Below are positions 17,096-25,848 of a DNA stretch of 64,000 nt, piece by piece. The notes under the pieces were generated by a model, which did no database searches, was not told where the DNA came from, and saw only the letters and a program-made list of their open reading frames with translations. A program made the translations under genes and the position numbers. Where the stretch lies: contig NZ_CP099391.1 in NCBI RefSeq assembly GCF_023913515.1, forward strand, positions 496,001-560,000, given 5' to 3'. This DNA is from Natronococcus sp. CG52 (GTDB lineage Archaea; Halobacteriota; Halobacteria; Halobacteriales; Natrialbaceae). Within the stretch, counting starts at the first letter, position 1, and every line of letters starts with the position of its first letter.

Positions 17096-18151
17096 TCACT
17101 CGCTCCTATCGCGATACGAGACGTCGAACTGCCCCTCGTCAGGATCTTTCTGGGGGAGAATCGGCCCGACCGACGCGGTTCGCCGGGCCACGGTCGCGGT
17201 TCGGAGGATGAACGCGACGAGTAGCGCGAGCGGCGACACGACGACCGCGACGAGCCCGCTGACGACGTAGGGAAGGAGCGCGGTGCTGATGTTCGGACCG
17301 CCGAGATCAGCGTAGATGAACCCGATGAGCATCGCCGAGAGTATCGACGGAACGCCCGAGTAGATCGTTAGTTGGGAGAATCGAGTCAACTCGCGCTGCA
17401 GGTACGTCGTCTTGAAGTGGTCCCGGGCGACGCTGAACAGTTTCAACGCGTCGATCAACTCGTCGAAGGCCGTCTCCGTTTCCTCTGAGATCGAATCGGC
17501 GTGCATCCCTCGAAGGTGTCTGGCAGCGTACATCTGCCACGCGTCGTTGTACCCGATCGTGGCCGAGAGCGCCGTGAACGTGCCGGACTTCGCGTTCTCT
17601 AGCGTTTCGTCGATCCGCTTGGTGCTCTCGTCGATAGTGTTGACGTACTTGGCGACCAGTCTCGCAAACTCTTCGTCCTCGTGATCCGTGACGGCATCGG
17701 AGAGATCGTGAGCGTGGTAGTGAATCGTCTCGACAAGGAGTTCGAGCAATCTCGTCGGTGACGCCGGCGATGCCGGCACCTCCGCCATCTCTTCGATATC
17801 CCGTTGAAAGTTCATGACGCCGTCGATCTGGTCACGAGCCTCCCCGGCGGTAGCGAACTCCCGAGAGAGAATGAGCTGATTGATCGAGACGACGAGCGTG
17901 ACGAGCGAGAACGTGCCCGCGATCATCCCGCCGGCCAGGCGGGTGATCGAGTCGTCGTTGACAAACGCGATGATACCGAGTTCGTTCAGAGAGAGAAACA
18001 GTACGAAGACCGCGAGTGACAGAAGGAGCGCGATAAAGACGCGACCACCTTCGACCAGCACCCAATCCGATACTCGTGTCAGCGAACTCGTTCGTTGACC
18101 GATATCGGCTCCGTATGATTCGAGCGTCTCGTCGACCTCGGACCGATCCAT
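17096..18151 (-). CDS. Four-helix membrane protein, paralogue 3 of 3
   Basis: 351 residues, the most diverged of the trio. It keeps the spacing and key segments: two N-terminal helices, VSINQLILSREFATAGEARD, FTALSATIGYNDAWQMYAAR, ARDHFKTTYLQRELTRFSQL, and a last helix pair followed by TATVARRTASVGPILPQKD. The Asn-Gln-Leu-Leu-Ser-Arg-Glu block after helix 2 is the best conserved and may mark the membrane-cytoplasm boundary. Function unknown. Codon use matches the flanking genes, so recent transfer is not indicated. Confidence 0.8.
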   Translation of the reverse strand: MDRSEVDETLESYGADIGQRTSSLTRVSDWVLVEGGRVFIALLLSLAVFVLFLSLNELGIIAFVNDDSITRLAGGMIAGTFSLVTLVVSINQLILSREFATAGEARDQIDGVMNFQRDIEEMAEVPASPASPTRLLELLVETIHYHAHDLSDAVTDHEDEEFARLVAKYVNTIDESTKRIDETLENAKSGTFTALSATIGYNDAWQMYAARHLRGMHADSISEETETAFDELIDALKLFSVARDHFKTTYLQRELTRFSQLTIYSGVPSILSAMLIGFIYADLGGPNISTALLPYVVSGLVAVVVSPLALLVAFILRTATVARRTASVGPILPQKDPDEGQFDVSYRDRSE

Positions 18152-18444
18152 GGAGTCACGTTCGCCGGAGGTGACAATAAGGGACCACGTTGCATATCCC
18201 GCTCCGGTGTCAAATCGACGGACATCGCCGGCGTCGACTCGGTCTCTTCTCGGCGACTCGACCGTTACCGTCGTCCTCGAGTTGTGACGAGTGCCGTGTA
18301 ATTCACCTGCGGGCGTATCGGTTCGACTGAGTCGGAATCTGACGGTTCATGGCTCACACTGAAATACACTCGCGCCGTCGAATCGACCATGATCAGCTAC
18401 GGGGACCGTCTTCGAGACCGTTCGTTCCGGAGGCTCGAGGAGCC

Positions 18445-18939
18445 ATGACCCGGCCGACACTGAGTCGCCGCCGCGTTCTCGGCTCGGCCGGCGTCGCTAT
18501 CGCGGGCGCGTTTGCCGGCTGTAACGACGTCGGCGGGGGTGGCGAACCGGAGTACGAGGACGGCGAGGTCGGTAACGTCGACGGCGAGGCGCGGTCGGCC
18601 GAACAGATGGCTGCAGCCGAGGCGCTCGCCGAGCAGGAGGTCAACGAGGGCGTCACTCCGCTCGACGTACTCACGATCCAGAACCACGAGTTCGTGCTCG
18701 AGGATAACTACCTCGGCTCGACGGTCCAGGGAACCGTAGAGAACACGGGCGAAGACCGGATCGAAATCGTCGAGGTTCGGGTCCGCGTCTACGACGAGAC
18801 CGGAACCCAACTCGGGCAGTATCTCGACGTCACCGGCGACCTCGCCGGGAACACCACGTGGAATTTCCAGGTCGTCATCCTCGAACCGCCGGCCGACATC
18901 GCCGACTACGAGATCGCGGTGCTCGGCACCCCGTCGTGA
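18445..18939 (+). CDS. Tat lipoprotein with FxLYD-like domain
   Basis: 164 residues from MTRPTLSRRRVLGSAGVAIA, a twin-arginine signal ending in a lipobox (AFAGC), so probably a lipid-anchored surface protein. After an acidic linker the C-terminal half (about 85-160) reads as a beta-sandwich of FxLYD type: STVQGTVENTGEDRIEIVEV, then VRVYDETGTQLGQYLDVTGD and an Asn/Thr-containing strand. Such domains occur on archaeal surface proteins of unknown role. An upstream extension to 18349 is less likely because the Tat motif sits at the chosen start. Confidence 0.82.
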   Translation: MTRPTLSRRRVLGSAGVAIAGAFAGCNDVGGGGEPEYEDGEVGNVDGEARSAEQMAAAEALAEQEVNEGVTPLDVLTIQNHEFVLEDNYLGSTVQGTVENTGEDRIEIVEVRVRVYDETGTQLGQYLDVTGDLAGNTTWNFQVVILEPPADIADYEIAVLGTPS

Positions 18940-18955
18940 GGCGAGAACGGCCGCC

Positions 18956-19309
18956 CTACGGGGACGAATCCCTCTCGTCGACGAGTTCGTCCGCAACCCC
19001 CTCGTAGATCGTCTCGACCTGCTCGTTCAACTCGTACGCCGGTCGACCCTTTCCGGTCGGCGAGCGCTCGTCCGGTTGCCGCTCTTCGACGAACCCCTCG
19101 GCCTCGAGGCGGTACAGCGACCGCATCACGTCGGCTTCGGTGATCGTCCCGACGACCTCCGCCTCGGCGTCGTTCAGCCGTGTCCGGCACGTGCGCCGGA
19201 TCTCGTGCGTCTGGACGGGAATCTCGTCGTTGCGGTGCACCTCGGCAATGGCACACAACACCACCTGTTCGGTTAGCGAGAGCGATTCGATGTCTGACTC
19301 GGCCACCAT
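18956..19309 (-). CDS. Winged-helix protein, Orc1/Cdc6 C-terminal-like
   Basis: 117 residues from MVAESDIESLSLTEQVVLCA. The predicted fold is a single winged helix: LTEQVVLCAIAEVHRNDEIP, a helix with the recognition segment ITEADVMRSLYRLEAEGFVE, and a wing ending in GRPAYEL. The pattern resembles the DNA-binding C-terminal domain of Orc1/Cdc6, but without the AAA+ module. A stand-alone transcription factor or replication accessory is possible. A GTG two codons upstream could also serve as start. Confidence 0.7.
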   Translation of the reverse strand: MVAESDIESLSLTEQVVLCAIAEVHRNDEIPVQTHEIRRTCRTRLNDAEAEVVGTITEADVMRSLYRLEAEGFVEERQPDERSPTGKGRPAYELNEQVETIYEGVADELVDERDSSP

Positions 19310-19425
19310 ACACAACCGTACTACAGCCTAGATGGTAGCCGTTCCCCTCAGTCGTCGTTCGTGAAAATTCAGATGTGCGGATACTGTAACGACCCTTCTC
19401 GGCTCGACTCCGTCGATCGGAGACG

Positions 19426-20256
19426 CTACGCGTTCTCTTCTTCCTGCAGTTCCTCGAGTTCGCTGTCGATCTCGTCGTCGTCGACTTCGGCCTCGAGGTC
19501 CTCGATCTCGGACTCGTCGACCGCCTCCTGAGGTTCGGACTCGGATTCGGCGCCGGAGTCGGCGCCGACGTCCGATTTGAGCGTCTCGAGTTCGGCCTCG
19601 ACGCCGCTGTCGGTCGAGAGCTCCTCGAGTTCGCGGTCGATCTGATCCTTATCGGAGAGTACGTCGTCGAAGGCACCCGTCTGGTGGAGTTCGTCGAGCG
19701 CGGACGCGCGAGCCTCCATGTCCTCGGTCTGCTCCTCGGCGCGTTCGATGGCGCGGCCGACGTCCTCGAACTCGTCACCGGTGGCCGTCATCGCTTCCGA
19801 CACCGTCGAGCTGGCCTCGGCGGCCTCGTAGCGGGCCTTCATCGTCTCCTTCTTGGTGCGGAACTCCTCGATGCGGTTCTGCAGTTCGTCCTTCTGCTCG
19901 ATAAGCTGGTCCTGCTGGCTCTGGAGCTCCGAGACCTGACGCTCGAGGTCCTCGATCTGGTTCATCTTCGTCTTCTTCTTCTCGAGGGCGCGGCGCGCCA
20001 GATCCTCACGGTCCTGCTGGACGGCCGTTCGGGCCTGCTCGTTGTGTTTCTCCACGTTCTCCTCGAGGCGCTTTTTCTGCATCTCGAGGCGCTTCTTCTG
20101 GGTGGTGAGGTCGGCGATACCGCGTTTGACGTCCTGGAGCTGATCGCGCATCTGCTCGTAGGAGTAATCCAGCGTCTCGGTCGGGTCCTCGGCCCGGTTG
20201 AGCACCGAGTTGATCTTCGATCGAATGACGTAGGAGGTCCGAGAGAGGATGCCCAT
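19426..20256 (-). CDS. pspA: PspA/IM30 family membrane-associated protein
   Basis: 276 residues. The N-terminus MGILSRTSYVIRSKINSVLN is the amphipathic helix of the PspA/Vipp1 family. A long coiled coil follows (about 35-175; QKKRLEMQKKRLEENVEKHN and onward), then an acidic C-terminal tail rich in Glu and Ser. In bacteria these proteins assemble on stressed membranes; haloarchaeal homologues are linked to salt and envelope stress. Length is typical. It is divergent from the hydrolase gene, with a palindromic repeat element in the shared spacer. Confidence 0.9.
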   Translation of the reverse strand: MGILSRTSYVIRSKINSVLNRAEDPTETLDYSYEQMRDQLQDVKRGIADLTTQKKRLEMQKKRLEENVEKHNEQARTAVQQDREDLARRALEKKKTKMNQIEDLERQVSELQSQQDQLIEQKDELQNRIEEFRTKKETMKARYEAAEASSTVSEAMTATGDEFEDVGRAIERAEEQTEDMEARASALDELHQTGAFDDVLSDKDQIDRELEELSTDSGVEAELETLKSDVGADSGAESESEPQEAVDESEIEDLEAEVDDDEIDSELEELQEEENA

Positions 20257-20351
20257 ACGCCTACCTATCGTTCGCCGCCCTTAAAAACATCACATCAGCG
20301 ACAGTCCGTGCCGAAACCGACGCCGCAGCGGCGCCGTTCTCGCCGATTTGA

Positions 20352-20437
20352 CTATCGTAACGACTGAAACGGTTTCCACACCGATCGCGCGACGGCTGTT
20401 CGATCGGGTGTGCGCTGACGTTCAGTGGCTACTATAG
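20352..20437. repeat. Long palindromic element, copy A (86 bases)
   Basis: The ends are CTATCGTAACGACTG and CAGTGGCTACTATAG, near-perfect inverted repeats. The interior is also roughly palindromic: ACGGTTTCCACACCGATCGC on the left and CGATCGGGTGTGCGC on the right. The same end and interior blocks recur at 25053-25172. It lies 22 bases before the hydrolase start codon. Size and structure fit a non-coding MITE-like or intergenic palindromic repeat. Confidence 0.75.
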
Positions 20438-20459
20438 CCTCCCTCACGAACGGTCGGTC

Positions 20460-21086
20460 ATGAGCGACGTGCTCGTTCCCGGCCGCCGCGACGTCCGGGG
20501 CCGACTCGATGAACCGGACGGGGAGACGGACGCCATCGTGATCGCCTGTCCGCCCCATCCCCAGCACGGCGGCTCTCGCACGGACCAGCGGCTGATGGCC
20601 GTGACCGAGGCCCTCTGCGAGGCCGGGATCGCCTGCCTCCGGTTCGACTACGGCGAGTGGGGCGACGGCTACGGCGAGCGCGAGGACGTCCGCAACGCGA
20701 TCCGGTGGGCCGCAAACCGGGACGATGGGGAGGGCGCTGACGGCTGCCCGATCGGCGTCTTCGGCTACAGCTTCGGGGCGTCGCAGGCGCTGCTCGCGTC
20801 GGCGACCGTCGACCGGCCGGTCGCGGGCGTCGCCGCCCTCGCGCCGACGGCGACGCTCGAGGAGGATCTCGACGCCGTCGCGGCGCTCTCGACCCTCGAG
20901 TCGCCGGCGCTGGTACTCCACGGCGAGCGGGACACGACCGTCGACTGGGAACCCGTCGTCGAGCGTGCGCGCGAGCGAGGCGACGACGTGGTCTCGCTGC
21001 CGGCCGATCACTTCTTCCTCGGGACGCGCGACGAGATCGCGCGGGCGGTCGTCGACTTCTTCGAGCGACTGCTCGTGGAACCGTAA
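20460..21086 (+). CDS. Alpha/beta hydrolase, dienelactone-hydrolase-like
   Basis: 208 residues. Nucleophile elbow GYSFGAS (about 102-108), a candidate acid in HGERDTTVDW and a His in PADHFFLG complete a Ser-Asp-His triad. The opening ACPPHPQHGGSRTDQRL with FDYGEWGDGYGE fits the KANL3/Tex30-like and dienelactone hydrolase group of small cytoplasmic hydrolases. No signal peptide. Substrate unknown. Its promoter region overlaps or abuts the palindromic element, which may therefore influence expression. Confidence 0.85.
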   Translation: MSDVLVPGRRDVRGRLDEPDGETDAIVIACPPHPQHGGSRTDQRLMAVTEALCEAGIACLRFDYGEWGDGYGEREDVRNAIRWAANRDDGEGADGCPIGVFGYSFGASQALLASATVDRPVAGVAALAPTATLEEDLDAVAALSTLESPALVLHGERDTTVDWEPVVERARERGDDVVSLPADHFFLGTRDEIARAVVDFFERLLVEP

Positions 21087-21480
21087 GCGCCCGCTACGAC
21101 CGGCCCGGTCCAACATTCGATGGAGACCGGACGGAAGTAGCGACCGCCTACGACTCGCTCGCTCGAACGTATCCGGTCGATACGATTCGGTACGTTCCGG
21201 TATTTCGAACGGTATGCGGTCGTATCTGCTACTCGGCGGCTATTTCTCGAGCGCTTAACAATAGTTCCGGAACAGTTCTTCTCGATTGGAGTATCAATGA
21301 GAGTGAAGGAGTTGCGAGCCAGTCGGCGGACGGAACGTGGGGCGACCGGCGTCGGTCGTTCCGCCGCAGATCGCGCACTTCGAGGGGTAACGGGTGGAAC
21401 GGTGGTACCGTTCGAAACGACGCATCGCGGCTCGAGCGATACGCGGCGCTCGAGCGAGACCGCCATCGGGGTGAGTATCG
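21087..21480. other. Intergenic region upstream of wbqC-like gene
   Basis: About 390 bases. A 63-codon frame at 21297-21488 overlaps the next start by eight bases but is Arg/Thr/Ser-rich and not protein-like, so I do not call it. AT-richer sequence at 21240-21300 includes the perfect 10-base palindrome GTTCCGGAAC at 21264-21273, a possible promoter or operator for the wbqC/deacetylase pair. Confidence 0.35.
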
Positions 21481-22275
21481 ATGGATGACGTAGCGGAGGA
21501 AGAACCGGGTCAGCCGGGCGGCGTCGGCCGCGCCTCGTCGGAGCCGATCGAGTCGAACGGCCGGGCGCCGATTTCGGCCGGACGCGATCGGACCGTCGCG
21601 ATCCACCAGCCGAACTATCTGCCCTGGCTCGGCTACTTTCAGAAGATCCACCGGAGCGACGTCTTCGTCCTCCTCGACGACGCGGAGTACTCGTCGGACT
21701 CCTGGATCAACCGGAACAAGATCAAAACGCCCGACGGGTGGACGTGGCTCACCGTTCCGGTCCACGGCTCGGACGAGCCGATCGCGGACGTCGAGATCGC
21801 GGACGACAGGTGGGCCGACAAACACCGCAAGAGTATCCAGGCGAGCTACGGCGGCGCCGCACACTACGACGAGTTCGCCGACTTCTTCGCGGAGACGTAC
21901 GTGCGCTCGTGGGAGTCGCTGTGCGAGCTGAACGTCCACCTGATCCGGGAGCTTTCCGAACGGATCGGACTCGAGTGCCAGTTCGTTCGCGCGTCGACGC
22001 TCGACGTCGACGCCACGAACAGCGAGCGCATCGTCCGACTCTGTGACGAAGTCGACGCCGACCGGTACTTCTCCGGGGAGGGTGCCCGCTCGTACAACGA
22101 TCACGATCGGTTCGAGGCGGTCGACATCGCTCTCGAGTACCAGTCTATCGAGCATCCCCGGTACGAGCAGCGCTTCGACGACTTCGTCCCGAACCTGTCC
22201 ATCGTCGACGTGCTGATGAACGTCGGCGCCGAGGGAACGTACGACCTCCTGCGGTCGGTGACCGCCGATGAGTAG
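21481..22275 (+). CDS. WbqC family protein
   Basis: 264 residues. After a variable first 35 residues the conserved WbqC core begins at VAIHQPNYLPWLGYFQKIHR and continues with FVLLDDAEYSSDSWINRNKI. This is the family signature found in bacterial O-antigen and surface-polysaccharide clusters; recent work treats WbqC-like proteins as acyl- or amino-group-modifying enzymes of nucleotide sugars, still poorly defined. Eight bases of overlap with the next gene imply translational coupling. The start may lie further inside, nearer the conserved core. Confidence 0.87.
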   Translation: MDDVAEEEPGQPGGVGRASSEPIESNGRAPISAGRDRTVAIHQPNYLPWLGYFQKIHRSDVFVLLDDAEYSSDSWINRNKIKTPDGWTWLTVPVHGSDEPIADVEIADDRWADKHRKSIQASYGGAAHYDEFADFFAETYVRSWESLCELNVHLIRELSERIGLECQFVRASTLDVDATNSERIVRLCDEVDADRYFSGEGARSYNDHDRFEAVDIALEYQSIEHPRYEQRFDDFVPNLSIVDVLMNVGAEGTYDLLRSVTADE

Positions 22276-23080
22276 TAGTACCGATCGTACCGACCGGGTG
22301 CGCACCGACGGCTGGGCGAAGGACTTCAGCTACGACTACTACCGGACGCTGCTCCGGACGCTCCAAGCGAACTTCGATCTCCGGACGCTCTCGGAGTACC
22401 AGTCCCGCCGGCCGACCGGTGAGCGCGTCGCGTTCGTGCGACACGACGTCGACGTCTGTCTCGAGCGCGCGGTCGAGATGGCGGAAATCGAGCACGAACT
22501 CGGCGTTCGATCGACGTACATGGTGATCCCCGACTCGCCGCTGTACGACATCGAGGAGGAGAAGGATCTTCTGCACCTCATCCACGAGTTCGGTCACGAG
22601 ATCGCCCTCCACTGTGATCTGGATCCCTCGAGAGCGAGCGGCGTCGACGCGCCCGCCGACGGACTCTCTCGCACGGAGTTGCGACAGATCGAGGAGGACA
22701 AGCGCCGACTGGAAGCGATCGACATCCAGCCGATCACGTCGCTCTCGTTTCACCGCCCCTCCGAGCGGGTCCTCGAGGGGCCGCGAACGATCGCGGGGAT
22801 GGTCAACGCCTACAATCCGGACCTGCTGTCGGCGTACATCTCGGACTCGAGCGGGCGGTGGCGGGAAGGAAACCCGATCGAGTCGATCACCGCGAACGCC
22901 GCAGCGGACCGCCTGCAGATACTGACGCATCCGGTCTGGTGGGGAACGCATCACCTGCCGCCGATCGAGCGGTTCAGCAGCGTCGCGGACGAGTTCGAGG
23001 TGCTGGACGAGCGAATGTACGCCGAACTCGTCTCGATCTACTCGGCGTACGGCGAGCAGACCGATCGGATCGTCGCCTGA
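22268..23080 (+). CDS. Polysaccharide-deacetylase-like protein
   Basis: 270 residues. A carbohydrate-esterase-4-like barrel is suggested by FVRHDVDVCLERAVEMAEIE (motif 1 Asp pair) and the later EIALHCDLDP and SFHRPSERV segments, which can supply the metal-binding His residues. Similar proteins occur beside sialic-acid-like and surface-glycan genes. Coupled by overlap to the WbqC gene, it probably acts on the same cytoplasmic sugar intermediate; no signal peptide is present. Not all NodB motifs are clear by eye, so enzymatic activity remains an inference. Confidence 0.8.
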   Translation: MSSSTDRTDRVRTDGWAKDFSYDYYRTLLRTLQANFDLRTLSEYQSRRPTGERVAFVRHDVDVCLERAVEMAEIEHELGVRSTYMVIPDSPLYDIEEEKDLLHLIHEFGHEIALHCDLDPSRASGVDAPADGLSRTELRQIEEDKRRLEAIDIQPITSLSFHRPSERVLEGPRTIAGMVNAYNPDLLSAYISDSSGRWREGNPIESITANAAADRLQILTHPVWWGTHHLPPIERFSSVADEFEVLDERMYAELVSIYSAYGEQTDRIVA

Positions 23081-23112
23081 TCGGCGCTGAACCGTCGCCC
23101 GATCGTCGTCGC

Positions 23113-24933
23113 TCAGTCCCGCCCGTGGCGGGTCAGGCAGTTCGAGAGGCCGATCAACTCGACGGGTTCGGAGTTGTCCGGCGAGTAGACGACCATCTGT
23201 CCCTTCTCCATGTACGGCACCTTCGACTCGAGGTTGCTCGGGATGTTGACGCTCTTGATAGCGTCCTCGTCGCCGAGGTTGAGGACGACGGTGGTGTTGA
23301 TCTGTTTGAAGACGGCGTCGTCGATGTCCTGCGGGTCCTGCGTGATGAGAAAGAGGCCGAGTCGCTCCTTGCGGCCCTGTTTCGCGGCTTCGGTGAACTT
23401 GGTGATGACCTTCCGCGCCTGGACGCTGTCGGCGTCGGTGAGGAAGTTGTGGGCCTCGTCCATCCCCAGGATAAGCGGGGTGTCCTTGATCCGGTCGTAG
23501 CTCGGATCGTTCGAGAGTTTCTCGTCGATCAGCAGCGAGGAGAGCGCGAGGACGACTGCCTCGGTCGCCCGCGTATCGCTGATGTGGTAGGTCGGGACGA
23601 CGGTGAGACCGCCGGGGCGGACGAACTCGTGGATCAGGTCGGTGATCGGTCGCGCGTCCTGGTCGAAGACGTCGTCGAAGCCGAACACCCGCCGACGGAC
23701 GGCGTCGTAGGTCGCCTCGTGGACGCGTCCGGACTCGTCGAGTTCCTCTCGCAGGGCGGGGTCGTCGAGGAACGACGTGAACTCGGCGTAGGAGCCGTCG
23801 TTTCCGTACTCCCTGAAGAAGCGGTCGATCAGGAACGTGAGCGCGCCGTACTGGTTGTCGTTGAGCGAGCCGCCGGAGACGAGCCACGGCCGCGTTCGAC
23901 ACATCGAGAACGGGATCGTGAACTCGACCTGTTCCGCGCGGTGGTGGCCCGCGGAGTAGGTGGCGTCCCCGACTTTCGGAACGAAGGCCGTCGTATCCGT
24001 GACGCCGCCGTGGGCGATCCCCTCGCGCTCGAGTCGGCGCGCGTACTCGTCGTCCAGGTCGATGTTGTCGTCGTGCATCTGGGCGTACTCGTCCTGGGGA
24101 TCGAACTGGACGACGGCCGGGCCGACGGTGCGTCCGTCTTCCATCGGGTACTGGCGCTCCTCGGCGAGGTACTGTCGGAGGATGTTCTTCGCGCCGTGGG
24201 TCTTCCCGGAGCCCGTTCCGCCGGCGATCAGCGTGTGCCGGAAGACGAGCGGGTCGCCGGCCTCGTAGTCGTCTTTCACCCGGTAGTCGATCGTCGGCGG
24301 CGACGCGGCCGTCCGCACCTTCTCGCCGCCGACCGAGAGGTGTCCCAGGAAGACGCCGTCCTCGGGCATCTTCAGCCCCGTCTTGATCTTGTTGATGTCG
24401 TTCGCCTGTCGAACGACCGTCTGCGGTTTGGGAACGCGGTCGGTCATCCGTCGTTTGAGCTCTCCCTCATCATCGTACAGTACGGCGACCGGTTCCAGCG
24501 ACGTAACGAACTTGTAGTCGGCCTCGTCGACCCTGTCGCGTCGCATCGCGCGCCGGGCGTGGATCTCCGTCGCGTCGTCGGCGTGGTACTGCTGGGCGTA
24601 CTCGAGGCCGGTGATCCGACAGAACAGCGACTCGCCGTCGGGGTACGGCGCGATCAGGTAGCTGCCGATGCGGATCGACGAGCGGTTACCGCGGGTAACG
24701 TACGCGCGCAGCGAGGTGTCGTCCTCGTCCTCGGCGATGCGAAGTCCCTGCGAGACGCAGATCGTTCCGATGCCGACGTCCTCGCCGTCGGGTTCGACCC
24801 CCGTCGGTTCGAAGTCGGTCGTCGCCGTCGCTCGGTCTGCGTCCGTCGATCGTGACCCCGTCTCGTTCGGCTCTGCCTCCGAATCGACCTCGGAACCAGT
24901 GTCGAACTCGTTGAAGTCACCCAGATCCGTCAT
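23113..24933 (-). CDS. herA: HerA-type DNA translocase ATPase
   Basis: 606 residues. An acidic N-terminus (1-55) precedes the HAS-barrel region. Walker A GGTGSGKTH is at about 238-246, Walker B LILGMDEAHNF at about 487-496, and a sensor-like LFLITQDPQDID segment follows. HerA hexamers work with the nuclease NurA in DNA double-strand-break end resection. nurA is 1.5 kb away on the same strand, separated by a regulator gene, an opposite-strand gene and a palindromic repeat. Slightly longer than the usual 500-residue HerA because of the acidic head. Confidence 0.9.
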   Translation of the reverse strand: MTDLGDFNEFDTGSEVDSEAEPNETGSRSTDADRATATTDFEPTGVEPDGEDVGIGTICVSQGLRIAEDEDDTSLRAYVTRGNRSSIRIGSYLIAPYPDGESLFCRITGLEYAQQYHADDATEIHARRAMRRDRVDEADYKFVTSLEPVAVLYDDEGELKRRMTDRVPKPQTVVRQANDINKIKTGLKMPEDGVFLGHLSVGGEKVRTAASPPTIDYRVKDDYEAGDPLVFRHTLIAGGTGSGKTHGAKNILRQYLAEERQYPMEDGRTVGPAVVQFDPQDEYAQMHDDNIDLDDEYARRLEREGIAHGGVTDTTAFVPKVGDATYSAGHHRAEQVEFTIPFSMCRTRPWLVSGGSLNDNQYGALTFLIDRFFREYGNDGSYAEFTSFLDDPALREELDESGRVHEATYDAVRRRVFGFDDVFDQDARPITDLIHEFVRPGGLTVVPTYHISDTRATEAVVLALSSLLIDEKLSNDPSYDRIKDTPLILGMDEAHNFLTDADSVQARKVITKFTEAAKQGRKERLGLFLITQDPQDIDDAVFKQINTTVVLNLGDEDAIKSVNIPSNLESKVPYMEKGQMVVYSPDNSEPVELIGLSNCLTRHGRD

Positions 24934-25052
24934 ATCACGTTAATGAGCACCGGACCTCAAACGCGTTTCCCTCCGGATCCGTTGACTATTCGGAGCGGGC
25001 GACAGTCACGCGTCGCTGCTTGGATCTGTCTAAAACGTCTCGAACGAAGCGG

Positions 25053-25172
25053 CTATAGTACCAACTGGAACGGTTTCCGCACCGATCGCACAGCCGTCGA
25101 GGGCGAGGTCGGTGGTGTCGACCTCGAGATGACGTCGATCGGGTATGCACTGACTGTCAGTGGCTACTATAG
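25053..25172. repeat. Long palindromic element, copy B (120 bases)
   Basis: The ends CTATAGTACCAACTG and CAGTGGCTACTATAG are inverted repeats differing at two positions. Interior blocks ACGGTTTCCGCACCGATCGC and CGATCGGGTATGCAC match copy A. A central segment of about 34 bases absent from copy A contains its own inverted repeat (CGAGGTCG, CGACCTCG). It lies between herA and the DUF7344 gene. Confidence 0.75.
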
Positions 25173-25221
25173 AACGAGAGTCTGACGCCGGGGGCGGTGA
25201 GAGATCGTTTGGCGGGCTGTC

Positions 25222-25848
25222 TCAGTTCGATACCGACGGCGTCGACCGATCCGAGCGCCGGACCGTGCCGGACTCCCGGTCGAACTCGAGCGCACCGACG
25301 TCGTCCATCGCCGGAAGGTGGATGTGGTGGAGCGAAACCGTCGCCTCCTCGGGGGTCGATAGCGATCCCGCCTCGCGCGCGGCGAGTTCGGACGCGAGCC
25401 GATCGACCGAGACCGGACGCTCCCGTTCCCGGAGGATCGAGTAGAGCTGCGTCCGGACCGGGTGGACGAGCACCTCGAGCAGCCGCTCCTGGCTCTCACA
25501 GAGTTCGAGGAGCGTCGAGAGATCTCTCAGTGGCAGCGGCATGTCGTCCGCGAGGGCCACGGTCTCGTCGTTCCACTCGAGCACCCCGCACTCCGTCAGC
25601 CGCGGCAGGTGGTTGTGGACGAGACTGATCCGAATCTCGCGGAACAGTTGCCCATCCGGCTGGTCGGTTGCCTCCCGTCGAGCGACCGCTCCCGTAAGCT
25701 CCGTGAGCGTGAGCGATGACTCTCCGGAGCGGAGAACCTCCAGCAGTCGAATTCGGCGCGGGTGACGGAGGGTATCGTGCCACTCCGCAGGTATCTCGTT
25801 TACTGGCTCCCGCGTTCCGTCACCGCCGATCCGAGCGTCGGAACTCAT
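25222..25848 (-). CDS. Transcriptional regulator with two DUF7344-like winged helices
   Basis: 208 residues from MSSDARIG. Two similar halves are visible: WHDTLRHPRRIRLLEVLRSG, ISLVHNHLPRLTECGVLEWN, and then LVHPVRTQLYSILRERERPV, VSLHHIHLPAMDDVGALEFD. Each reads as a winged helix with the H-x-H-L-P pattern of the haloarchaeal DUF7344 domain. The tandem arrangement suggests an internally duplicated DNA-binding protein. Targets unknown; position between nurA and herA could be coincidental. Confidence 0.82.
   Translation of the reverse strand: MSSDARIGGDGTREPVNEIPAEWHDTLRHPRRIRLLEVLRSGESSLTLTELTGAVARREATDQPDGQLFREIRISLVHNHLPRLTECGVLEWNDETVALADDMPLPLRDLSTLLELCESQERLLEVLVHPVRTQLYSILRERERPVSVDRLASELAAREAGSLSTPEEATVSLHHIHLPAMDDVGALEFDRESGTVRRSDRSTPSVSN

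Noticed and set aside
21297-21488. 63-codon frame before the wbqC-like gene
   Set aside because: Arg/Thr/Ser-rich, no predicted structure, and only an accidental overlap with the next start; kept as intergenic.
22145-23902. 585-codon antisense frame over the deacetylase and herA end
   Set aside because: It spans two real genes in different orientations, has biased composition and no domain.
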